64,000 nt of DNA from Parvularcula sp039818345 (GTDB lineage Bacteria; Pseudomonadota; Alphaproteobacteria; Caulobacterales; Parvularculaceae). The number at the start of each line of letters is the position of its first letter. The first letter of the stretch is position 1. The DNA is taken from assembly GCA_039818345.1 (NCBI GenBank), contig JBCBUC010000017.1, positions 1 to 64,000 on the forward strand, given 5' to 3'. Below are positions 1 through 8,378 of this stretch, piece after piece. Both the position numbers and the translations under genes were made by a program. Below the pieces are notes generated by a model. The model saw only the letters and a list, made by a program, of their open reading frames with translations, did not search any database and was not told where the DNA came from.

Positions 1-86
1 GTTGATGGACCAGTAATGATCACGCTTGAGCGGTGCCAATCGGTACGATTGGCCCGCTCAAGCGTGATCATTACTGGTCCATCAAC
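1..86. repeat. Near-perfect 86-nt inverted repeat at window edge
   Basis: Positions 1-32 are the exact reverse complement of 55-86. Inside them, 36-42 (CCAATCG) pairs with 46-52 (CGATTGG) around a GTA loop, with one unpaired T at 34. The whole forms a stem of about 41 bp. It ends 24 nt before the malic enzyme ATG. No T-tract follows. Because the outermost pair is base 1, the repeat may continue beyond the window. It is either a real cruciform or leader structure, or a fold-back artefact at a contig end. Confidence 0.95.
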
Positions 87-110
87 CATAGCGCGGCTAA
101 GGGCTTTTCT

Positions 111-2417
<2,307 letters not shown>

Positions 2418-2487
2418 CGCCAAAGAACGACTGACTTGCCATGGCCACCGTCGTCGTCGACGCTGAGCGCAGCGTCTGGGGGCGAAC

Positions 2488-2970
2488 ATGGAATTTGGTC
2501 AACTCACCATTGTGCAACTCATTCCGGCAGTGTCGGTGATGATCGCCGCGATCATCGCCACTGTGCAGCTGCGCGCGAACGAACGCCACGCCAGGGAAAG
2601 CCATACGCTCAACATTTTGGGCGAACTCTCCGGCCACCGCCCATTCGCGGATGCGCACTTCTTGGTGCAAGATCTTTACGCGGCGGGACACGATGCGCGA
2701 GAACCATCCGAGGAAGAAATTCGGGCAATCCTTCGGCTGATCAGTCATTACGAGCACATCGCGACTGCCTATTTCGCCAAAACCATCGACCGCCGCACCG
2801 TGCTGCGGCAGCGGGGCCGATCGCTTGAGCTAACCTACAGTGTCGCCAAAGACTGGATCGAGGAACGTCGCCGGGCAATCCAAGCCCCTGGCCTTTATGT
2901 GCAGTTCGAACGTCTCGCGACGATCGAAGTGCCGCGCCATGTCCGCCGGTACGGTCAGCGCAACATCTGA
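2488..2970 (+). CDS. Small membrane-anchored hypothetical protein (DUF4760-like)
   Basis: This 160-aa protein has one N-terminal hydrophobic segment (residues about 6-27, IVQLIPAVSVMIAAIIATVQL) followed by a charged, mostly helical cytoplasmic part rich in Arg and Glu. The layout, a single anchor followed by a helical domain, resembles DUF4760 proteins, whose function is unknown. It sits 70 nt after the malic enzyme gene on the same strand and is closed by the terminator at 2997-3026. No catalytic motif is visible. The family call is tentative, but the gene itself is well supported by codon use and its position. Confidence 0.7.
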   Translation: MEFGQLTIVQLIPAVSVMIAAIIATVQLRANERHARESHTLNILGELSGHRPFADAHFLVQDLYAAGHDAREPSEEEIRAILRLISHYEHIATAYFAKTIDRRTVLRQRGRSLELTYSVAKDWIEERRRAIQAPGLYVQFERLATIEVPRHVRRYGQRNI

Positions 2971-2996
2971 TCAACCCGCGATATGGCGGCAAAGAA

Positions 2997-3026
2997 AAAC
3001 CCGGCGCGGGGTGCCGCACCGGGTTT
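2997..3026. terminator. Bidirectional intrinsic terminator
   Basis: A 13-bp GC-rich stem (2997-3009 with 3014-3026, one mismatch, GGTG loop) runs AAACCCGG to CCGGGTTT. T-rich sequence flanks it on both strands. It separates the convergent genes at 2488-2970 and 3049-3600. Confidence 0.85.
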
Positions 3027-3048
3027 CTCATTCATCGATAAAAGAGGC

Positions 3049-3600
3049 TTATTCGCCAGCGAGTGCCGGGAACTGCGGATCACTGACGACTTGTTGGAGA
3101 AGATCAGCAACCGCAGGCTGGAATGCATCAACAACGTTCTGACATGCGTTCACTGCGCTGTAGCTCGTTTTAAACGATTGCTCCGTACGCACGGTATAAC
3201 CATCAGGGAGACTGTCCGAAGACACCGTCAAACCAATGGTCCAGCTGCCCGTGCCGAACGAGCTGAACACCAGCTCAGTCACTTCGCCGCGGATCGGCGC
3301 ACCATCGCTTGCAAGGATCCCCGCTTGGAAGAGCTCAGCCTCAAAAGCGCCTTTGATGTAGTCAATCGGCGTGCCGCCAGGGATCACTTCGATCGCGCCC
3401 AAAAGACGGCAGGTCGGTGCTGTCTCCACACCCTCTGCCGCGGCGAATTCGCCGACCGACACCTTGGTGTCGCCAGTGACGGCCTGCTGCACCTGCATGA
3501 TGTTAGCGGTCGTCGGGCTGTAAGGCCGGGTCGAGGTCGTCTCACAGGCGGCCAGTGCCAAGGCCGCCACCGCAGGTAGCGCAAGTTTCTTCATAATCAT
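3049..3600 (-). CDS. Hypothetical lipoprotein
   Basis: This 183-aa protein begins with a short lipoprotein signal: Lys-Lys, a hydrophobic run, and lipobox LAAC at residues 16-19. It should therefore be processed by Lgt and LspA and anchored in the envelope. The mature part is about 165 residues with no motif I recognise. It ends with the segment VADLLQQVVSDPQFPALAGE. The start at 3600 has a GGGGGA ribosome site about 8 nt upstream. It is transcribed alone, convergent with the gene at 2488 and codirectional with regA, 75 nt upstream of it. Function unknown. Confidence 0.75.
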   Translation of the reverse strand: MIMKKLALPAVAALALAACETTSTRPYSPTTANIMQVQQAVTGDTKVSVGEFAAAEGVETAPTCRLLGAIEVIPGGTPIDYIKGAFEAELFQAGILASDGAPIRGEVTELVFSSFGTGSWTIGLTVSSDSLPDGYTVRTEQSFKTSYSAVNACQNVVDAFQPAVADLLQQVVSDPQFPALAGE

Positions 3601-3675
3601 CGGGTTATCCCCCTTAAGCGTGGTCTTCAGCTAGCATGTTACATTTTCCCAGGCAAAGCGACGACTGCAGTTCGC

Positions 3676-4224
3676 TTATTGCGGGGCTCGTTTCGCTAGG
3701 ATGCGCTGGAGCGTTCGCCGGTGCATGCCAAGACGGCGCGCGGTTTCTGAGACGTTATGTCCGCATAGCTCATAAACGCGTTGAATATGCTCCCAGCGCA
3801 CCCGGTCCGCTGACATCGGATTCTCTGGCGGCTCCGGCAGCTCGCCCTCCTTGGCCAGCAACGCTTTGAAGACGTCATCGGCGTCAGCCGGCTTGGCGAG
3901 GTAATCGATTGCGCCCGCTTTCACGGCGGCCACGGCGGTGGTGATGTTGCCGTAACCCGTCAGAATGACCGCGCGCGCGTCGGCGCGTTGTTCATGCAAG
4001 AAATTGACGATGTCGATCCCGTCGCCGTCCTCTAAGCGAAGATCGACCACAGCAAAGGTGGGCGGTTTCTGCCGAATGAGCTCCTTCGCTTCGGCTGCGC
4101 CTTCGGCCAACAGGGGCACAAACCCGCGTTTTTCCATCGCGCGACCCAATCGCGTGCGGAATGGCATATCATCATCCACGATCAGGCAGGATGCATCGTC
4201 GGGCAGAACGGCGGTCTCACTCAT
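3676..4224 (-). CDS. regA: Redox response regulator RegA/PrrA/ActR
   Basis: This 182-aa DNA-binding regulator is the output partner of RegB. In alphaproteobacteria the pair controls photosynthesis, respiration, nitrogen and carbon genes according to redox state. The receiver domain covers residues about 12-125, with acidic pocket IVDDD, phosphoacceptor Asp61 (AVVDLRLEDGDG), Thr89 and Lys111. The C-terminal Fis-type helix-turn-helix (about 150-178, NVSETARRLGMHRRTLQRIL) is nearly invariant in this family. The ATG overlaps the regB stop by 4 nt, so the two are translationally coupled. No photosynthesis genes are in the window, so respiratory or general redox control is the likelier role here. 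Confidence 0.95.
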   Translation of the reverse strand: MSETAVLPDDASCLIVDDDMPFRTRLGRAMEKRGFVPLLAEGAAEAKELIRQKPPTFAVVDLRLEDGDGIDIVNFLHEQRADARAVILTGYGNITTAVAAVKAGAIDYLAKPADADDVFKALLAKEGELPEPPENPMSADRVRWEHIQRVYELCGHNVSETARRLGMHRRTLQRILAKRAPQ

Positions 4225-5546
4225 AGGGCCAAGGCCTCACTCATTTCATACTCTTGTTGCGATTTGGTCTTTTCACGCAATTTGGCCAGTGGCCAAGAGA
4301 TCGCAACCCAGGCGCCTGGCTTGCTCTGCTGATTGCCAAAGGTAACCGATGCGCCGGTGCGTTCGAGCAGCGTCTTGGCGATAAAAAAGCCAAGCCCAAG
4401 ACCGCCCTTTCCGTCTCCCGCCCGTGCTGACACCCGGGGATAGGGCTCGCCCAAACGCAAAAGCGTATCGGCAGGGATCCCGGGACCGTCATCGGCGATC
4501 ACGACCTCCACGGAACTGCCGCTCCATGATGCACCAATATCGACGGTTTCCTTGGCGTATTTGGTCGCGTTCTCGATGAGGTTCCGCAGACCATAGATGA
4601 TCTCAGGCTGCCGGCTCAGCCTTTCAGGAACAGCGCCGCTTTCGGGGTCGAAACGGAATTCGATGTGCTTGTCGCCGGGCTCCATAAACGGCCGTGCCGC
4701 CTCGCGCAGCATGGTGTCGAGGGAAATCACGTTATGCACCGCATCCCCCGCGACGCCCGCCTGGCTAAGGCGCTGCAAGATCGACTGGCAGCGCTGGGTC
4801 TGGCTGATCAAGAGGCTCGCGTCTTCTTTAAGGGGTCCGTCAGGGAGCTCGCGTTCCATCTCCCGCGCTGTGACTTGAATCGTGCCGAGCGGCGTGCCGA
4901 GTTCATGAGCAGCCGCGGCGGCAAGACCATCAAGGGCTGAAAGACGTTCCTCGCGGCTCAGCGCAAGCTGCGTCGCCGTGAGAGCCCGGTTCAGCTTGGT
5001 TCGCTCAATCGCAACGCGGTAGGCATAGGCGCTGGTGAAACCCACGCCGAGCATCAAGGCCGACCAAAGCCCGACCTTATAAACCTCCGGTAGATTGAAC
5101 CCGTCGGCGGTGCGCCAAGGCAAGGGGTAGTGGAGAAACGTCAGCACCGTGATGCAAACGATCACAAAGCCGATCACCAGGCTTGCCCGCCGGATATTGA
5201 GGCTACTCGCCGCCAGCATGGCCTGCATGATCAGCCACAGCGCAAACGGGTTCTGAATGCCCCCGGTGAGAAACAAAATGGCCGAGATCTGCAGCGTGTC
5301 GATCAAGAGATTGAAGACCACCTCGTTCGGCCGCAGCGGACGGGCCGGGCTAAAAGCGAACGTGGCATAGAGATTGAGCCAAACCCCAGCTGCGATGACC
5401 ACGAGAACAGGGCCAAGCGGGATCTCAAATCCAAAGCCGAACTTGACCGCGATCAGCACGCCAAGCTGACCCGCGGCGGCGAACCAACGAAGGCTGGTGA
5501 GGGTTCCTTGTCGAAGAACGGTGGGCGGGTGGGCGGTCAGAGGCAT
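4221..5546 (-). CDS. regB: Redox sensor histidine kinase RegB/PrrB/ActS
   Basis: This 441-aa membrane kinase has six predicted transmembrane helices (about 20-175), then a dimerisation and phosphoacceptor domain and an HATPase domain. Three family markers are visible. GGIQNPF at 95-101 is the ubiquinone-sensing loop, the H-box histidine is His214 (AAAHELGTPLG), and Cys253 (QTQRCQSIL) is the redox cysteine. ATP-binding boxes are NLIENATKYA, ADDGPGIP and GKGGLGLGFF. So both known redox inputs appear intact. It precedes regA in one operon and is divergent from senC, with 44 nt between the starts. Confidence 0.95.
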   Translation of the reverse strand: MPLTAHPPTVLRQGTLTSLRWFAAAGQLGVLIAVKFGFGFEIPLGPVLVVIAAGVWLNLYATFAFSPARPLRPNEVVFNLLIDTLQISAILFLTGGIQNPFALWLIMQAMLAASSLNIRRASLVIGFVIVCITVLTFLHYPLPWRTADGFNLPEVYKVGLWSALMLGVGFTSAYAYRVAIERTKLNRALTATQLALSREERLSALDGLAAAAAHELGTPLGTIQVTAREMERELPDGPLKEDASLLISQTQRCQSILQRLSQAGVAGDAVHNVISLDTMLREAARPFMEPGDKHIEFRFDPESGAVPERLSRQPEIIYGLRNLIENATKYAKETVDIGASWSGSSVEVVIADDGPGIPADTLLRLGEPYPRVSARAGDGKGGLGLGFFIAKTLLERTGASVTFGNQQSKPGAWVAISWPLAKLREKTKSQQEYEMSEALAL

Positions 5547-5590
5547 CTTGTCAGTCGGATTCCGTGGACTCTGCGGGTATATCGCCTTGC

Positions 5591-6172
5591 ATGATCAAGA
5601 ACCAAATGCAGAGCTGGCTTATCGTCTCGCTCCTTTTCGCCCTCACCGCCTGCGGGAACAATGCCCCCATTCCCGGTGAGATCACCCTGACCGATGCGTT
5701 TGTCGCTGACTTCGAGCTCGTTGATCACCATGGCGAGAGCGCCAGTGATGAACGTTTCGAAGGCAAACCGATGCTCATCTATTTTGGTTTCACCACCTGC
5801 CCCGATGTCTGTCCTGCGTCCCTCTCCGTGTTGTCGGCCAGCCTTGATGCGCTCGGCGGCAAGGCGAGCGAATTGCAGCCCCTTTTCATCACGGTCGATG
5901 CAGAACGCGACACGCCGGAACAGCTGCGGCAGCATTTGAGCTTTGATGATCGGATCCTTGGCCTCACGGGCGATGAGGCAGCACTGGAGAAAGCGCGCCA
6001 AAATATGCGCGTTTTCGCAGCCAAAGTTTCTTTGGACGACAGTGCCCTTGGCTACACGATGGACCACCAGTCGTTGTTTTTCCTCATAGATCGTCAAGGA
6101 AATGCCGTGCGCGCTTTTGATGACGGAACAGATCCAAAGGTGCTGGCGCGGGCACTTGAGCGATGGCTTTGA
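5591..6172 (+). CDS. senC: SCO1/SenC/PrrC family copper-binding lipoprotein
   Basis: This 193-aa thioredoxin-fold protein assists copper delivery to the CuA centre of cytochrome c oxidase. In purple bacteria it also links oxidase activity to RegB. The lipobox is LTAC (Cys21). The copper ligands are Cys70 and Cys74 (TCPDVCP) and His159 (YTMDHQS). I chose the ATG at 5591, which gives a compact lipoprotein signal; a GTG at 5564 is possible but would lengthen the N-terminus awkwardly. It is divergent from regB, so a shared promoter region of about 44 nt is implied. Confidence 0.93.
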   Translation: MIKNQMQSWLIVSLLFALTACGNNAPIPGEITLTDAFVADFELVDHHGESASDERFEGKPMLIYFGFTTCPDVCPASLSVLSASLDALGGKASELQPLFITVDAERDTPEQLRQHLSFDDRILGLTGDEAALEKARQNMRVFAAKVSLDDSALGYTMDHQSLFFLIDRQGNAVRAFDDGTDPKVLARALERWL

Positions 6173-6201
6173 GCAATTGTTTACGGCTCTTAGCTAAGTC
6201 T

Positions 6202-6233
6202 TGCAGTGTTCTGTCCTTCCGTGCTGCACTGCA
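6202..6233 (+). promoter_or_regulatory. Inverted repeat in the phaZ leader, possible PhaR-like operator
   Basis: TGCAGTG (6202-6208) is the reverse complement of CACTGCA (6227-6233). Within it, 6224-6234 reads CTGC-ACT-GCAT, one base from the CTGC-N3-GCAG pattern known for the PHA regulator PhaR. It lies about 30-60 nt before the PHB depolymerase start. A regulatory role is inferred only. Confidence 0.3.
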
Positions 6234-6264
6234 TAGAGGACGCTCTGGGTTAGTGGGGTTTTGA

Positions 6265-7566
6265 GTGATTTATCCAGCCTATGAAGCGGCGCATCAAATG
6301 GTCGGTCCTGCACGGACCTTTGCCCGTACTGTCGCCAGCGTTATCGATTCTCCAATGAATGTCTTTCGCGAGAGCTGGGCCTCCCGCATCGCGATCGCCG
6401 GACACAACGTGTTTGACATGGCGACCAAGCGCTACGCCAAACCAGAATGGCGTCTCGATACCACCGAGATCAACGGCGTTGAGGTGCCCATCACGGTCGA
6501 CACCGTGCTCGAAAAGCCCTTTGGCCGTCTTTTGCGGTTCCGCCGTGACCCTTCGGTCCTTGCGGATGTTCCAGGGCTCGAGCCGCAGCCGCGGGTGCTG
6601 ATCGCGGCGCCTATGTCAGGTCACCATGCCACCCTGCTGCGCGGCACGGTGGAGGCCATGCTGCCAGGCCACGAGGTGTTCATCACCGACTGGACCGATG
6701 CACGAGACGTCCCGGTTATCTTCGGTCGTTTCGACCTCAACACGTATATCGATTACCTCATTGAGTTCCTCCAACTGATCGGCCCTGGCTGCCACACCGT
6801 TGCTGTCTGTCAGCCTGGCCCGGCCCTGTTGGCAGCGGCCGCTGTGATGTCAGAGGACGAGGATCCGGCAACGCCGCGGACCATGACCTTTATGGGCTCG
6901 CCCATCGACGCACGGAGGTCGCCGACCGTCACGAACCTTCTTGCTGAGCAAAAGGCCTTCGATTGGTTCGAGGAAAACATGATCCAAACGGTGCCGGCGC
7001 CCTATGCAGGCTTCACGCGCCGGGTCTATCCGGGCTTTCTTCAGCTCTCGAGCTTCATGTCGATGAACATCGAACGGCATGTCGAGGCGAACTTTGACTA
7101 TTTCGCCAACCTCATGTCGGGCGACAATGACGCGGCGAAAAAGCACGAGACGTTCTATGACGAGTATCTCTCGGTCTGCGACATGACATCGGAGTTCTAC
7201 CTCCAAACGATCCATGACGTCTTCCAAGAGTACCTGCTGCCGCGCGGCCTCTTCACCCACAACGGCAAAATCGTTGATCCGTCGAAGATCACCAAGACCG
7301 CGCTGATGACGGTGGAAGGCGAGCTCGATGACATTTCGGGGATTGGCCAGACCCAAGCGGCCCACGATCTTTGCACCGGTCTCGCGGCCAAAGATCGGAT
7401 CGACTACATTCAGAAAGGCGCTGGCCATTATGGCGTCTTCAGCGGCTCGAAGTGGCGCAAAGAGATCCAGCCGCGTCTTGCCGAGTTCATCCTCGAGCGT
7501 TTCGACCCGGCCGAAGAACGCGATGCGCTGAAAAACCGGGGCCTGAAGGTCGTCTCTGCTGCCTAA
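6265..7566 (+). CDS. phaZ: Intracellular polyhydroxybutyrate depolymerase
   Basis: This 433-aa alpha/beta-hydrolase degrades the cell's own PHB granules. The match is over the whole length of the intracellular depolymerase family (N-terminal YPAYEAAHQMVGPAR, C-terminal PHB_depo_C region with TVEGELDDISGIGQTQAAH). The nucleophile in this family is a cysteine; here Cys182 in AVCQPGPA fits. There is no signal peptide, as expected for the cytoplasmic enzyme. The start is GTG at 6265. No PHA synthase or phasin gene is in the window. The leader has a TGC-rich dyad that could bind PhaR. Confidence 0.93.
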   Translation: MIYPAYEAAHQMVGPARTFARTVASVIDSPMNVFRESWASRIAIAGHNVFDMATKRYAKPEWRLDTTEINGVEVPITVDTVLEKPFGRLLRFRRDPSVLADVPGLEPQPRVLIAAPMSGHHATLLRGTVEAMLPGHEVFITDWTDARDVPVIFGRFDLNTYIDYLIEFLQLIGPGCHTVAVCQPGPALLAAAAVMSEDEDPATPRTMTFMGSPIDARRSPTVTNLLAEQKAFDWFEENMIQTVPAPYAGFTRRVYPGFLQLSSFMSMNIERHVEANFDYFANLMSGDNDAAKKHETFYDEYLSVCDMTSEFYLQTIHDVFQEYLLPRGLFTHNGKIVDPSKITKTALMTVEGELDDISGIGQTQAAHDLCTGLAAKDRIDYIQKGAGHYGVFSGSKWRKEIQPRLAEFILERFDPAEERDALKNRGLKVVSAA

Positions 7567-7609
7567 GCGCTGAGCCTCAGGCCTTGCGATCCCAAGGGTG
7601 ACGTCCCTA

Positions 7610-7637
7610 CGCCTTCCTTCGTCCAAGAAGGAAGGCG
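7610..7637 (+). promoter_or_regulatory. Hairpin containing the ribosome binding site of the rhodopsin-like gene
   Basis: CGCCTTCCTT (7610-7619) pairs perfectly with AAGGAAGGCG (7628-7637) around an 8-nt loop. The only Shine-Dalgarno sequence for the ATG at 7641 (AGGAAGG, 7629-7635) lies in the 3' arm. The stem would block initiation when folded. No T-tract follows, so it is not a standard terminator for phaZ, although it may protect that mRNA's 3' end. Confidence 0.6.
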
Positions 7638-7640
7638 CCG

Positions 7641-8333
7641 ATGGACATGATCTCTGCTGATCAGTTTGTGCTGATCAAACACATGATGTCGTTGAGCTTC
7701 ATTGCCATGACCGCAGCCGCGGTCTTTCTTGGCCTGCTGCAAGCACAGCTCGAACGACCGCAAAGGGATGCTGTCGTTCTTGCGGGGGTGGCCGCTGCAG
7801 TAGCCGCCTATCATCAGTTTTTGATCGCCAGCAGCTGGGACACAGCCTTTGTCCTGATCACCGGTGAGCTGACGGACACAGGCTACGGCTTTGACGAAGC
7901 GCTGCGATTGGCTGGCCGCATCCTGACGCTTCCTCTGTCGGTGATCGCTTTGTTGGTGGTGCTGCGCCTACCGCCCGAGATTGCGGCGAGAAAGTTGCCC
8001 GCGCTTGGCGGTTCAGCGTTCCTTGCGACTTTGCTCAGCTATCTTGGCGCAATGACCAGTGACCCCAGCATCGGAGCGACGCTGATCCTCCTTGCGACAT
8101 TGCCCCTCGCGCTTATCGGGTATGAGCTCAGCACGGGCTTTAAGGACGCCCGCGCCGCGCGTTGGACAATCGTCGGATCAGCGGCGCTGTCGCACCTTCT
8201 CCTTCTCGGCTCGCTCTTGGGAATATCAGGCGCTGCGCCAGTTGCTTTAGGCAGCATCACCGATCTTTTCGGAACGGCGGGCGCGGCGGTCATGATCTAT
8301 CTCTTTGCAAGCCGCGCAACGCAGACCGACTAG
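7641..8333 (+). CDS. Microbial rhodopsin homologue lacking the retinal-binding lysine
   Basis: This 230-aa protein has seven hydrophobic helices and aligns along its whole length with proteorhodopsin-type proteins. The anchors are AYHQF in helix B (His58 at the proteorhodopsin His75 position), RLAGRILTLPL in helix C (pattern RYxDWLLTVPL), IGYELSTGF at the end of helix E (IYELWAGE), and ITDLFGTAGAAVMIY in helix G (LADFVNKILFGLII). Functional residues are lost. The Schiff-base lysine is Thr212, the acceptor Asp is Gly92, the donor position is Ala103, and the helix F W-x-x-Y-P pocket is replaced by GSAALSHLL. Arg89, Thr96, Pro98 and Asp208 remain. It cannot bind retinal covalently, so proton pumping is unlikely. 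No carotenoid or retinal genes are near. It follows phaZ by 74 nt. Confidence 0.82.
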   Translation: MDMISADQFVLIKHMMSLSFIAMTAAAVFLGLLQAQLERPQRDAVVLAGVAAAVAAYHQFLIASSWDTAFVLITGELTDTGYGFDEALRLAGRILTLPLSVIALLVVLRLPPEIAARKLPALGGSAFLATLLSYLGAMTSDPSIGATLILLATLPLALIGYELSTGFKDARAARWTIVGSAALSHLLLLGSLLGISGAAPVALGSITDLFGTAGAAVMIYLFASRATQTD

Positions 8334-8378
8334 CGCGTTTCCTTTGGCGCCGCGGGCGAGCTTGGTTAAGGGCAGGGG

